Source: Fasciolopsis buskii (taxonomy: Eukaryota; Platyhelminthes; Trematoda; Plagiorchiida; Fasciolidae). Taken from it: DNA of 64,000 nt. The stretch spans positions 133,850 to 197,849 of the forward strand of contig LUCM01006546.1 of NCBI GenBank assembly GCA_008360955.1, written 5' to 3'. Shown piece by piece: positions 37,501-51,503 of this stretch. Each line of letters begins with the position of its first letter. The first letter of the stretch is position 1. Both the position numbers and the translations under genes were made by a program. The notes beneath the pieces are model-generated. The model saw only the letters and a list, made by a program, of their open reading frames with translations. It ran no database searches and had not been told where the DNA came from.

Positions 37501-40500
37501 AAAAGTAGTGTTTCTAAAAGTTCTTTAACATCAAGGTCTCTCTTATCTCTATGGACACTAGTTTTCCACTTGAGGAAACCTGTCTTGACTTGTTCTCGTC
37601 CTGAGTTTAACATCACAATAGCAACAGTTTGGTGGAAAATAACGGGGAAGTTTATATTTTGTCTTGAGGATTACCCCAGTTTGAAAAGACAAGCTATTCA
37701 TTTCTTGACTGCTGTAAGAAATCAGGCCAAGATACCATATTTTACGGTCACCCCGAAAAAGATGTTGATGAAAAAATGAAAAACAATAACCAGTCTCCGA
37801 GGCACCTGCGAATTACTGCAAGCTTTTCAAACACTCCGATCTTGCTTTTTCATTCCACGAATATTGACCTGCTGGATTTAAGTGTGCATAGTCACGTGTA
37901 TGTCATTACACGCTGGGCCAGCATTTACTCCCAATCTGGCCGAGTATGACCCCCATTTCTTCAGGGACAATACAATTTGGAGAATAGTTTCCCGGGAATT
38001 CCCGTCCTGTGTTGTCATGGCAGTAGCCTCAGCAATAATAGAATTGGTCGTAGAAATCTTTTGGTTTGACAGTAGTCTTCTACCTATAAACTGGTAGAAT
38101 TGATGATTATGCCACCAAATCATCTCTGGGCAATGTAGAGGTTGTTCTCTGCAGTCAAAGCACTGGCAAATTTCTCACGCCCATTTATCTATTGATATAA
38201 GGAGTTTTAAATACTACTCGCGAAAATTAACTGGCCAAGTCAAATGTGAGAACGGAGAACATGCTGATCCTGAGTTGAAAGTTACTCAGGCAAATTATTT
38301 CAGGAAAATTTGATTTTTCTTTCGTGATTGAGCAATAACTGTTGCCTAATAAGACGAAGAATCCTCAATAAAACAAAATCCTTGATGGGAAATATCTGAA
38401 TGAAGCAAAATTGCTAATAAAGAGTGACGAATTTTCTGTTTATTAATTGTCTACTTAATAGGTTGGTGAATTGATCGACTCATTTTCTGCTGGACACTAA
38501 TTACTCCATTATCATTTCACATGCAAGTCCTTATGTATTGCAGTATTTTTTTTCTTTTTCCGGTAACTGTTCCCCGATCGACATGGCTTTATTTGCAAAA
38601 ACCTTGAAACTACGCCTTAGAATGAGTACGGACCAGTTAAGTAGAAACGATCTGTTCTTGAACCACAGCGGTCTCAAATCCAGTCAATGGTCGTGATAAG
38701 ACTTGACAGTATCCAGCTCTGACTCACGTAACCTGTTCACTTTGGTGGATAACACCACCACGAAAGATACGCGGCTAGGTCATACCTGGGTAATCGAGAA
38801 AAAAAGCATCTCCATATTGGGCCAATTAAAGGTTTGTCATGAAATAATTCATAATTAGGTCAGTCGGTCAAACAATAAACAAATTTCACTTGCGAGGATG
38901 GATACATCGTTGTGATGTTAGGCGGGTCACCTTTCATGATGAAATACTCACGCAATTAGTGCAAGTATCCATTCAGCAAAAATTTGTCGTGTTGGAGTAA
39001 ATCTATCGATCTCCAGGAAAGAGGGTCGAAGCCGTTAGAGAATTACTTAGAGGGAGGAAATTTTAGTGACTGCAACTCTTGTGTAGTAGTTCTTGTATTC
39101 TCCCCTTTCATATCCAACCGATTCACAAAACTTTTAGACTTCTAATTATTTAGTGGTGGCTCCCTTATCAAAGCACAAGGGATCTCCCAGTATTAGTATC
39201 AATTAGGCTTTGGTCGTTCCTTATGGAGATAAGCAAACTGTAGTGTACAACACTGAAACTCGAACTGCTGAATTCCATGCAACTAATTATCGAATCTTTA
39301 TAACAGTGTAATCTGTAATTCACAGAACTATTTGTGTAGCTTTAGTGGTAGTCGTAAATCTGTTTATTCTCCAAGACGGTGCTATAAATAGATGGCAGTT
39401 ACTCCTATTTTGGTAGGGAAAATCCATGGATGGAACAAAAGGAGAGGTTTATTTCACACGGAAATTAGCCAGCCTTACAAGATGATCAAAGCTAGTAATT
39501 CATGTGCTTTTCAATTGACGCCTCACTCTCAATGGATGCACTTACAAAAGTGCCGAGCAGGAAGAAGGCTAGGGGAGATATGCACTTATCCTGTGAAGGG
39601 GACCTAAATTAGTGGGAGAGACCAGAATGGAACTGTTAGCACATGTACCATTTCTTTCTCTCCTGCGTTTAGAACCTCTTCTGAACAAGCTTGAACCATT
39701 AACTATGACTAGGTTGTACGGGAGCTGGTTGCTTATTTGTAACAAAATTCGTTTTCCTTTTGGAAAATCTAGTTCAAACCCTGGTTGCGATGGCAGGCGT
39801 GCACCAGTGATGTGTATTATTTTAAGAGAAACTCGATTCTATAGCTTCCCTAGTATAAGACTGATCGGCTGACCTGAAGGTTTTACATAAAAGAGCTGTC
39901 AGCCAAGCGTGGGATGGGAAAGGTATTTGTAAATGTTACTAATGATTGTCGATGCTGCCAGCCAAAATCACGTCAACAAAGCGGCCCACGTTTTTCGGGT
40001 CCTTCCATGGCCTAACTACTGCCGCGGAAACTGCGGAAAATCCCTGATATGAGTGCACCTCTTGGATCCGCTGTTTCGGATGTATAAAATTTATGTGGGT
40101 TTATCTTCTTGATAAATGACCAGCAGAGATCCAAGTTAGTTAGTTTGCTAGTAAAAAAAGTAACTAAAATTTCCTTTATTAATTAAGCAGCCAGTGATGA
40201 CGCACAATCCTCAGGCATGTTTACCAGTCATTAGGCCATTTTGAGATTGTTCTAAAAGCCAAATGGTATACTTTATACTCTACGCTGAATTTTCATTACT
40301 CAGTTAGTTCTCTTGGTCCTTCTCATAAGGGACCTTCGGGTTTATCAAATTCCTTATAACTTGGCATGTTTGTTCGTGAAAGCATTTTTCTGGCTTGTAT
40401 CATCGATGCTTTCATTTTGTGCATCGCTCTTCCGAACCCAATACAAAATGAATGTATTCTGCTTTGAATGTCAAAGCCGCCACTTAGTTCTGTGAGCTGG

Positions 40501-42540
40501 TAGCAATTGTTCAAGATTTTTGTTGGATTCATTCCTATCGGCGCACGTGGATGTCTGATTGAAAGGTGGTCACCGAGTAGAGGCCACCAGTGCAGTATTG
40601 CTTGGGACAACGCAATTAGGAAGACTCTGCATATGACTTTGGGACACAAAACATGAATAGATAAAATACTATTTTGTTCTAAGCTTCACAGAGATTGTGG
40701 TAAGGCGTGAAGCAAAACATGGCTGTCTGCAGGAGAAAAATGTTGGTAATTATTTGCTTGTTGGTTCGAAATTCATATTTTCGCAGTGCTCCTGACAGGA
40801 CGTTATCGGTAGAAAGTTGGAACATGCAACCACAAAAGTGGTGATTCAAATCTAAGACTTTCACGCAAGACAAAATGAAGAATGGAAGCTTTAAGCTAGA
40901 CTTATTTTTTTAGGCAAACGTTTAGGTCACAGTGTTGATTTGGCATGTCGTGCAGTGGCACTGTCAAAATAATCAGTCATAGTATCAGTGCAATAAAACA
41001 TACCCGTATTGTGTACCTAGGTATGAATAAATATGCATTTCGCCCGATTCACATCGTGTTGGCTTTCATTCTGATTCGGTTTATGTGCCGTACATATTAG
41101 ACTTATGCAACCAAAGGCTTCGCTGGTAGCATCTTGCAGAATCCACCTACCTGGAAGTCATACTGCGAATTGCTAAGTAAAGTCAAGTTCTTATAAGGTA
41201 ACCTAATTTGATATCATAAAATTATGGTATTAAAAGAAGACATAACTGGTGCGACTCCAAACCTTGTCCTCGATTCCAAGTTTTGTGAACAATGATAGCT
41301 TCGCTTTTTCGGTAGATTTGCATTTGTTATTTCAAACGATATCAAACGCCAGAAACTTTTGTTCACCAGTACACTAGATTTAAATTACCAATGGTAAAAA
41401 TCCAGTCTCAATTCCCTTTCTAAATTAATGTTAATTTTTTTCAGTCTGTTTGTGAATTCATCTTTTTACAAGAACATACGCTCCCTTGACTCCGAAGCAG
41501 CATCATTCCAAACAATGAGCTCGGTTTCCCAGAATGCTGTTTGATGGGACGTCTGTAACCGCCGAAGTAAGAACAAAATCCGTCAGAATCAGTTAAGTAA
41601 AACGTGAGAAGCTTGACAAATTTCCTTTTTTTCAGACAATATCATTTAAATGCTTAATTGTTTGTTGGTCTTCAATTCAAAGATGAAGATAAAACACATT
41701 TTTGCTCGAATAAAGAATGTGTCTTTTCAGATGCGACAAACCGCTTTCATTATTGGAACCTAAACGAAATGTTTCGGTTTAATCTCATCTTATCGCTTAG
41801 GGCTTTCATAACCGTTACAGTGCCTTGCTGGGCTTAATATCATAAATCTTCTAAAAAGCCAGCTGTTCTTTTGTTTTTATAACGTTTAAGCTAGGAGTTC
41901 AAGGTCATAAGCCGACAGTTTGTTGTAAATGTAAAATGAACAGTCTGGAGCTACTGACTGCAAGAAATGCATACATTCTAAAAGTTTCACGGTACACAAA
42001 GTATCAAAGTGTGCCTTCTTTGTTCACTACTAGGTTAACAGTCAATTGTAAAGTTCCGCATACTCTGGATGAGCAATACACTGTCTTACGAGGTATTACC
42101 CTCCAACTTACCGTCCTACAATATACACGCATGCTCTTTGACTCGGTTACATAAGTAAAATTCTAAGAAAATGCTCTTCACCATATATTACCATTTCATT
42201 ATTGACATTTTTTAAATAAACTTCCTTTTTTATTACACGGTTTTCAAAATTAATCATCCGTGCTGTCACCGGGATGAAATGCAGACGGCTGTGAGAAACC
42301 TATCACTTGCAAGTCTCTGATCAGACAAAATTTTAACCAAATATTTTGATACACATGACATCAACTTTTGGTTCAGATAAGAATGCAGGATGCAAGCTAA
42401 TCGGAACCAAATGGCGATATTTCTTTCCGTGCTGGTGAAACTTGTGGTTGTTTAAAACAATCACGGCGATAACAACCAATGTGATTGCAACTCATTTTTG
42501 CTGGAAAAGTAAACAAATAAAAAGGTTAATTTGTTTGCAG
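34541..42540. other. Non-coding stretch with weak coding signals only
   Basis: No element was recognised. The minus-strand frame at 40323-40649 (108 codons, with RAMHKMKASMIQARKMLSR) is the most protein-like here but has no recognised domain or convincing splice borders. The plus-strand frame at 37882-38097 contains LAEYDPHFFRDNTIW and ends in a stop. Both could be chance. Confidence 0.4.
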
Positions 42541-42776
42541 TTCCCATTGAAAACCACAAAATTTCAAAAACGAGCTTCTTGGTGGAACAAAACATGATGT
42601 CCACGTGCATGGTGCGGCGTAAAACCCTGAAGTTACCGGAAGGATTATTTGCCAGAAAGATGGTCCATGAATGCTTTCAAAAATGCTTGCAGATAACAGT
42701 GCAAATGGGTGACCAGAATTTCGTGAATGAGAATTTGCATGACTCATTGCCGCTGCATTATCCAACGGTTATTTAG
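42541..42776 (+). CDS. Candidate terminal exon, unknown protein
   Basis: This is the best splice context in the window. A pyrimidine-containing acceptor (TTAATTTGTTTGCAG, ending at 42540) opens a frame of about 78 codons that ends in TAG at 42774-42776. The first codon is split, with one base in the preceding exon. The translation is rich in Lys, Glu, Gln and Met and reads like protein: VPIENHKISKTSFLVEQNMM, then RRKTLKLPEGLFARKMVHEC, then QITVQMGDQNFVNENLHDSL. The opposite-strand frame has a shadow-like composition. No family was recognised. No close polyadenylation signal was seen just downstream. Confidence 0.45.
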
Positions 42777-44500
42777 TTGTCTGGACTTAGCTACCCAAGC
42801 ACTTTGCAGCCCAAGAGAATTATCCAAGCTACAGTAGACCGACTCTAAGGCTTTATATGGTAGTCAAAATAGAGCTGTTTAAAAATTATCAAGGTATGAC
42901 TTAGATTGTTCATCGATTTAGTAAGAAGTATTCGGTTGCATTATCCCAAATAATGACAAAAGAAGGCGACAGTGAGCAACTCGTCAGTTCTTGGACCACA
43001 TGGTCGCATTCTGTGGAGAGTGAAAATGCATGACCTGGTGTATGCTACTTGGCCGACATATTCATCGCGAAATTTTGAATTTACTATCCTCAATTTCACC
43101 ATAATTTTGATAGACTGTTGGGTTTCACCTGGTTTAAGCCTAAGGAACGTCCACAAGGTGTTAGTCGTTAACTAAATTTAGACCACAACACTTTTCAGAT
43201 ATACCGCAGGTACGATTATTTCACTCATCTTTGGTTCTGTGTAGTGATGTTGAAAGTAGTTCAGGCTGTCGGTTTCACTGGGGGACCGCTTTCTGGCCTG
43301 GATATTCAGAAAATACCGACCATTCATGCAGTACTAGGAGGCGGTCGGGCGTTCAAAACACGCCGGTACATATATTTCGAAATTGATCAAAGCCAAAACT
43401 GTGGGATTTTATAACAAGACACCAAATTCTTACTCTGCTTAGTCCATATATGCTTTGCATGCTATCTCCTGTTAACCACTGAAGTCTTCCAAGTAGGAAT
43501 AGTAGGGAAGATAAGAAGTTCTCTGGGGATCTCCCAGCAGACCAGCATAAATGATTGCGCCAGCATCAGTCGTTGGGTGGGCCCATTGGCTTCCAAGTGC
43601 TACTGTGGTACTGAATTTCATAAGAGACAAATTTATTTGAGTAACTGTTTGACTGTTGTTTTATACTTCCGGCTTTAAAGACACTTTTTATATAATACCT
43701 TGGTCAATTCTTGCTGAAGGTAACAGTGGTGACGTCTATAGGATGTCTTGTGGTTTTGGTATGTCACCTGCATTTACGGAGTATAAGCAAACCGGATCCC
43801 TGAAACCGATATTGAAAACTCCTCTGCCGCGAGTGTGTACTAAATACATTTTCCTTCATAACCTTCCTGAATCGAGTTTTTATTAAAAGCCTTATCTGTT
43901 TTTAGTTGCAAAGTTCAATCTATCAGGTGTATGAACGATTAGGATACTGTTAGGCTACCTCCTTGGAATACAACAGTTTGCACTTTCTCCTGCTCAGGTA
44001 GCCTTTCTGCAAAAAGGGAGTCCTTGGGCAATTGTGTTGTTGATAGCAAACCTCAAAGGATAGGCCTCTTCTTGATGACAGCTTGATGAACTGAAAAGGA
44101 AGCGGCTTTTAACTTGACCTGCGACACCTTATTCAGCAATGATGAGAGACAGTCAGCCGCCCATTGGAGATTGAGAAAAAGTTGCCGTTGTTTAGTTGCA
44201 GCGCATCGTAACAAACATCTTAATCTCAATGAAATTGGTTTTCTTGGATTCTAGTACTTTTAGCTATGATTCAGCGTTCCATATGCGTATAAAGACACTT
44301 CGACTCTCTGATAAATTCTCCTCTTATCTTCTTTCAAGTTCTAAATATCTACCTTTCTCTGAATACGTAAATTCAGTTGTGCTAGATTTCATAAGGGGTT
44401 TTTTCCCTCTATTGTTCCAGTGTAGTGCTTTATATCGGATTACGGCCCAAAACTGGATGTCTGACGTTTAATTCAAGTGCATTATAAAACCAGCAGTCTA
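42777..44500. other. Non-coding stretch, nothing recognised
   Basis: Frames on both strands at 42941-43175 are open and mildly protein-like but lack clear splice borders, so no exon is called. Confidence 0.4.
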
Positions 44501-47500
44501 AAAAAACAGTCCCGGAGTAAACCGTTTTTTGAATTATTTCTTAATCATGGCAACGCCACAATAAAGGGCGGCCTAGAGTACTATAGTATAATGGTATATA
44601 TTGCAATGCAGACGTATTAAGTGTTTAAACAAGTCTTCTTCAAAGAAAAATTTGACGTCAAACACCGTGTTTCTGCAATATCACGAGAATATTTTCAGCA
44701 ACGATTCATAAAATTAACACATCTAAATACTTGCCTGTTCTTATTCGCCCACGAAATCGACTTTAGTTAAATGGAGCGGCTTATGAAATGCACGTAAGAG
44801 GGCTTTCAATAGAGTGTAAAGGATTTGGAGCAGGACGGTTTTCTCCAAAAAGAACATTTTGGTTGTAAATCATCTGGCGGCCTTGGGGATAACTTTGAAT
44901 AAAGTAATATTTGTATTGAATCAATGATTGCAATCAGTTAAACCAGTCAGAATAGCACAAGTGGAAATTTGATGGTTACTTGAATGTATTTAGAGAGACT
45001 TCTTACTAGGTGTCTTGTGAATTTGTTGGGTCTAATTGAACCGTATCTCAATATATATTTTACACTAGGTAAGGCTTTATGAATTTTAAAGCTAGCTACC
45101 TTATAATTCTTCCACCTAATGCCTACCTAGGTCGAGGCGTTAAATTAACTTTTAATTACTTCTAAACTTGTAGTTGATGATGATCCAAATTGGATTACCT
45201 CTCTTTAAATATATTGTCATCTTATTTAACTTAATTAATATTGCGCTTTCCACGCTTGCCTTTATCTGATCTGGTTTGTAGCTCAGTCACCATCAGCCCA
45301 AAAGTGACGACAAATTCACTAGAGAATTTTCGTCTTCAAAGAGAACAAACAAAAGATCTCATAGTTGACTGACTTAGCAACACAATGAAGGATAAATATT
45401 CCATTTAAATGCATATCGTTTTACATTTATGTCACAACTTATTTTCATATACGCAGCGTGTAAATTTGGTAATGTATTTTTAGAGAAACGTGCACACATT
45501 TATAGGAAATCCAGATACGGTTTACTCTTTAATAACTTGGAAACAATCTCTTACTCGTTTTATTACAATATTCACTTAAATGACCATGACCATACGAAAA
45601 TAACATTTTTCATGCCTATTAGGTCAATAAGGAATTAAATGTGAAACAACAGGGTCAAAAATAGAGCTTTGTTTAATTTTATTGTTGCTTGCTAAATATT
45701 ATTATTCTTCCGTATGATAAAAAATTGTGTAAGAGAATGCCATGAATTTTTTTACAAAAACTGCAGACCTATAATTATTCAAGATCTTTATGGATAATCG
45801 GGGGGGTCTGGAGAGCTTATAAACAATTCTCTCGTCAGGTTTATGTTTATTCTGTCAAGTACTGTTTCATACAAATTCTCTTTTTTGCGTATACGCAATA
45901 TACTTGCCCATCCAGAGCCACGTATTTTGGTACAAAATTTTAGGAATTTTGAACTCCATGCATGTTTAAATGAATAGGTTTATTCTTTATCACATATCTA
46001 AGGGTAGTCAAAAATAATAAACAAAGTGTCTTATGCAAAGCAATGAATCTAGAATATCATAGGCAACATAATGCTCAGTGACGACCCTTAACGGGCAAAG
46101 CATATTTCTTCTTATGCACAGATGCCTATATTTTTAAGAAAATTGCACAAACTCATGAAATGCCGTGCAAAATAATGTTTTTCTTGCCATTTTCTGCACT
46201 TTTAGCTTTTACGTAATTGCATGAGTATATTCCGATGTATTTTTAAGTAAAAGTGTTTGATTCATTAATTCAAAGTTAAATGTGCTGAAAAATAAACTAT
46301 TTGCTATTCTTACACTGAATTCGGCTTACACCCAAGTGAATAAAAACTACTTAACATGTTTACGTTCTCTCATAGCACCAATTAAAGTTACAAGAGGCTT
46401 GGATATACATCGTGCAAAAATATGCATGTTAATATTGGTCCTAAAATAAATATATTCTTGTGATAGCACGCGTACTGTTTTACGGAAGATTCGTGTATGC
46501 ACCGATTCGCGGTGTAATTGTTGTGTTTTAGCTCATATAATCATTCAATTCAACATATATATATTGGAGGTAATACTCATTGACAAGCACTGAGAAGTGG
46601 CCAATTACAGCATAAGTAGGCGCAAATAAAATGTAAGAGTAGATTGCACGATGTTTGCATATGATAAAGCAAAAAGAATACTGGATGAGTGGTCTACAAT
46701 AATACTTTTAGTTTACCCCATAACTTTTAAAGCATATCAGAAATAATGGGTCAGCTCAAGGGAACATTGGGTGTTTATTGTGAACAAAAAAGAAGCCATA
46801 TATTTTACCCTTTAGATCAAATTGCTGATGAAAAAGTAGGAGATTCGCTGGTTAGGGCCAAAATTTAGAAAACCACATGTGCAAATTTATTACATTTTAA
46901 GAACTGTTTATTTCCAAAGTTATACCTTTACAGCCATTCTTAGAAGCCGAGTCAACATATTTTTCAGACATATGAATAGCTGGTATAAAATGACAAAATC
47001 ATATTTAGCGAAGCAAAAATATGAGCCGGTTACTTGTTAAACCAGAATTTTACTCTGACGATTTCCAGAGCTTGAAATAGGCTACTGATTTTGCTCTGAG
47101 GTATGGACAGATAAATAAGTTTTGGCTAGTGTTTCGTAATGCAAAAATTGTGATGAGTTATCTGCTCTACTTCTGTCGCAAATCCTTACTCGGTTCTGTT
47201 TTGTCGCTGATATTTCCAATTTTCAAAAACTACAGTGTGAATGACCAGGTCAAGCAGATAAAAAGTGGGAACTTAAGAGAACGGCTTCACGATAGAATCA
47301 ATTTGCGGCCGTCATAGACCATGCATTGCATCACATTCTTTATCTTATTTGCAAATAGCAATAGATTTTCTGCTTCAAAACAAGAGCTTACTCTAGAGTG
47401 CTTTGACGCTGGATGGTTAGTGACAGCAGTGAAAACCCACTCCTGCAGTATACTTATATAAAGAAGGCCCACTATGCCCAGAGTAAACTTAAATAACGCC

Positions 47501-49950
47501 ACTTTGTTGGACATTTCTAGTATATTTTAGTGATATTATTGCTGTTCATTTTTCAGAATATTATCCTTAGTGCTGCCGTTTATTTTTATTAATAAATGGT
47601 CTGACAATTTCTTTTTTGGCAGCATTTTTGTCACATTTTTAGCATTTTACTTTCCACATCTCTTAGTGTCTGCAGACTGCAATCAACACATAGACAGAAG
47701 AAAACCTTACTTAACTGGTTTTTGATTCATCAGTCTTGGGGAAACATTCTGGCTGATAGTTGATTTCAATGCCTTTTTGCAGAGTCTCTGGAAGGTGTAT
47801 ATTCCTTCTACAAATTATGATTTCCGATGCTTATTATTTGCATGCCGGAGCACCGTTTGCGCTTTGGAATTCTTGGGCTTTGTCCTAATGATTTTCGTGC
47901 TACTTCGACTGCTTCTATAGCGTCACACACAGTAGTACCCGAAGAGTCACTTACCAAGCTTCAGAGTTCCACTATGTGTAGCCGATAATGACATTCTACC
48001 ATGAATGTCTAGGATTCCCTCCAAATTTGAAACGGCATTCATTGATGATGACAGCTTTCTAAGTCTCTTAAGAATATCATATTCCCCTTAAGTAAAGGAA
48101 CATCCTTTGCAGGGCTTTTCAAATGTGTACCAAATACAGGACCCATCAAATGATTTGAGGAATGCCGTCGTGAAATGAGGCTCATACGTAATTTTCAAAG
48201 AAAGACCATTAAATCCGCAATACGGAAAATCTGATAAAACAATAAAAGTGATCATATGCAGTTGCGTTGTTCAGTATGATACTTGAATGTCCTGACAGCA
48301 CTATAAGCGCTTCCATAAATTCTCTCTAAAGTGACGAAAAGATCTCAGAAATGATGTTGTGAAGTTGTTTTGAGATAATTTTGGAACCGCTTTGCAAAAG
48401 GAGAAATTAAAATGTGCAGACGAATCATCCTTTTAATTCAAATATTTAAATTTTGTTTTATTTTTCCTAAAACCAACAAAAATTCTTGAGCTGCAAATAA
48501 CGAAATAAAAACCGAGGTTTTTAATGAGCGGCATTGTGTTTAAAACTAAAACCTCCATCAATGAAAGCAGAATCTTTGCAGTGGACTGGCATCTTTGCTT
48601 TGCAAGTTAGGCTGAAATGAATACTAAGCAGTGAGCCGTTTTTAACAAACTTCAAGCAACCCCCATGTTTGCACTTCCTATTAATTGCTTCCTTCAATAT
48701 TTTTGACGCCTGCAGATTATTAGTGTTACAACATCACTATGCTTTCGGAAACTGCGTCTTTAATCAGGAAAACTAGTAATGGAATATGTTAAATTGTAAA
48801 TTGTTTCTAACAGGAAGAGGTCAAGAAACAAATGAAACCATCAACCGGGATAAATTTTCTGACTGTGGCACAACAGATAAATATGAATAAACTGTTTCTA
48901 TTTTAAATTCTGTCTGTCTCCAAGTGGACCCTATTTTTTCACTGTGGTTGCTATTTGCACAAGTCGGAAAATACTTTGAAACCAACTGTCAACTATTCGT
49001 TCTTAATAATTTCGAAATGTAAAATCGCATATGCTTTCGAAAAAGTCTGTCATGGAGAAATGAATAATCCTCAACCAGCAACGATTTGAAGTTTTTGAAA
49101 TTACTTTTATGATCTGAAGAATAAGAGAAATTCATACCTGCATAGTTTTTCAGTAACTAGTTGTGATTTCCAATTAGGGAAAACAATACTACTTGTTCTT
49201 CTACCAGTTTTAATCAAGATTTCGTTGCTGAACATAGTAACTTAAAGCTAATGCTGAGGACAATTATGACGATTTATGAAATACCTTTGTTTTAATTCTT
49301 TTAAAAATGCGAACACTTAAACAATGGATAGCATATGGATTTTACTTTCTCTTTGTAAGACAACCTGGCAGAAGTTAAAGTTACCAAACGCCACCAAGGG
49401 ACAAATTGAGGATTGTACAATGGACCATGAATCGCTTGGCTTCCTGCATGAGCCGAATTAAAATACTAATAATTCCCATTCATCAGAAAAACGTGACGAA
49501 AACCAAGATACATCGATAAAAAGTAACTTATGAATAACAGAAAAAAGCGCTTATATAAATTTTGTAGAATATAAAAAGCATATGAATGCCGTTATATCTA
49601 ATTCGCCCAAAAGATATTTTCATGTGTCACTTCAAATCAAAGTTCATAGTAAAATTTCCACGCGCTTCCAAAAAAGAGCCAAAGACCAAAGCGGACTGTT
49701 TAAACCCAAAGATTCCGCGACTTACCGAAATCTGACTGCCTCCGTCCCGCCATATTTTCCGTGGAAAAATGTGCCCTGCTCAAATTGCCGCAAAATGCCG
49801 TTGACCTACGGACAACCTTGAAAATACAGTCTGGTGTGGCTCTAGTTAAAGTCAGATTCAACGACTCTTCGGCTGGTGCCTAATCGTCTAGATTCTTGCA
49901 CCGAAAACTTTTCGGGTCAGAAGAATCTCCGATCACAGGAGAATAGGAGC
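44500..49950. other. AT-rich block, no genes recognised
   Basis: By eye this block is clearly richer in A and T than the sequence on either side, with long A and T runs and almost no open frame above 70 codons. No element was recognised. One Lys-rich plus-strand frame (49582-49821, ending NVPCSNCRKMPLTYGQP) lies at its right edge. It may be coding or the edge of a transposon, and neither can be shown. Confidence 0.5.
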
Positions 49951-50599
49951 ATTTCTGATTCTAGGGTAAAATTGTGATTTTCGTGTGCAACTCCAACTGT
50001 TATGTTCGTCATATTTGAAGGGCGGGCAATATTACCACTCATGCTCTGCAGCCATCTTCCTCAGTGCCACAACTCTTACAGGTCTTCTCCAAACGCAGAT
50101 AACCTTGCGCTGCCTACCCTTACTCTGTGTTCACTCACTGATCCCGCCTGGACTACTTCCTATGGTAGCTGGTTCGAACCAATAAACGCTCATGACTTTT
50201 AGCCTTTGCTCATATCCCATGTGCCTCATTTCTCGAAACCGGTTTGTATCCGCGTTCTGTCCCTGTTTCAACATTTGCATATTTCTTAGCAAATATGATC
50301 GACCGGCATGGACACAATATACTGAATGCGGTCGGACGAACGCCATGGGGAGCGACAGAAGAAACTTGGGAGTTCCAGATCCTACAATCCTCCTCCCACT
50401 TGTCCGGCTTCTGACACTGTAGAGCAGGAGTGGATTCCGCACGCGCTAGTGTCCCATGGTCCCGTCCTTGCCGTTTTCCTTCTATCGTGACTTAACGTGG
50501 GAGTGGACCCATGCCGCTTGCTCAAGTTAAACAGGAGATCCTATCCTCCTGACCACTGATAAACTTTATGCACATCCGTCTGATGGTTTTCCCTCCACT

Positions 50600-50862
50600 G
50601 AGTAGAAAACCTTTTTTGATAGACGGCCCCGACTATCACCCTGGTAGATCTGCCATTCACATTCTGTGCTATTCAAGTGTCCAACTGTGCTACCCCGATA
50701 GCCCTCAAATTTCGGCCAACAATCCCGTGGTTTACTAAATCGAAGCCCTTGTTGAAGTCCAGATGGCAGATTTCTACTATTTCTTGCCCATTCGTCTTGG
50801 CTGGTACTACATCCAGGAAAGCAACCAAGTTCAGTTTAGCTGGCACCGGAAGATACTGGTTA
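50600..50862 (-). pseudogene. LINE reverse transcriptase fragment, motif A region
   Basis: The minus strand carries the central reverse-transcriptase palm of a non-LTR retrotransposon. LNLVAFLDVVPAKTNGQ is followed by VEICHLDFNKGFDLVNH, which is the LDFSKAFD motif A with Lys-Gly for Lys-Ala and keeps both Asp residues, then GRNLRAIGVAQLD. An in-frame TGA (50673-50675) interrupts it, after which NGRSTRVIVGAVY still fits the next conserved block. Similarity is then lost before the expected PQGSVLGP block. The upstream part of the frame, to 51077, is not convincingly LINE. This is a dead fragment. Confidence 0.8.
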
Positions 50863-51278
50863 GGGGAACGAAGGAGCGTCCAGAATATATCGGTTGTGTG
50901 TACGAAAAAGCAGCATCTGCCGCTGCAAACGGATCCGTTCTTCCTTACCAATACGTATATGGTCTGGCGTTCCGGTATGGCTAAAAAACCAGCAGGCAAA
51001 TGCTTACTTGCTTTACAGAAGGAGACAACTTCTGCATACCCTTTCTGTGATACTTTTGATTTGGAAACTTTTGGCAACTACGAATCCTAAAGCATGCAGT
51101 CGTGCGGTATAACAAAGGCCGTTAAAAATGATCGCGGATTCTTTGGTCTTCTGCTCAATCGAGGAAATCTTCTCTTACCCCCTTCAGGTTTTCCAATATT
51201 TTGACTGTCTCAGGTGAATGCCTTGCAACATTTTTTCTGGTGAGAAATGTCCCAGTTGACTTGACATAATTTCACGTC

Positions 51279-51503
51279 TTACATTTTTTTAAACCCCATC
51301 ACAAGTGTGTTTGACCGCTGCACCTTCTCAAGACAAGGGGCATCCGTCTTGTGGAAACTTTTCCATTATTGGATGCGGCATCCAGGGTTTAGTCTGAGGA
51401 GGACCTTGTACAGCGGTACGAACGCCTCTGCCCTTCTACGCGATATGGCCAGGTTAGTTCTGAAAGTTTTTCTATAGCCCTGTGGACGGCCACATTTTAC
51501 TGT
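51279..51503 (-). pseudogene. LINE reverse transcriptase fragment, C-terminal region
   Basis: The minus strand encodes the conserved tail just after the palm of a flatworm-type LINE. NVAVHRAIEKLSEL is followed, after a frameshift, by AEAFVPLYKVLLRLNPG and then CLEKVQRSNTLVMGFKKM, which fits the family pattern F.PLYK.LVRP....CLEKVQR..T..V.GFK. An in-frame TAA also interrupts the middle (between CRIQ and WKSF), and the frame ends in TAA at 51279-51281. It lies upstream, in minus-strand terms, of the motif A fragment at 50.6-50.9 kb. That is the wrong order for a single copy, so it probably comes from a second copy or a rearrangement. Confidence 0.8.

Noticed and set aside
50131..50220. Perfect B-box-like GGTTCGAACC near 50170 suggesting a tRNA or SINE
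   Set aside because: The motif is its own reverse complement, and no A box or tRNA fold was found at the right distance on either strand.
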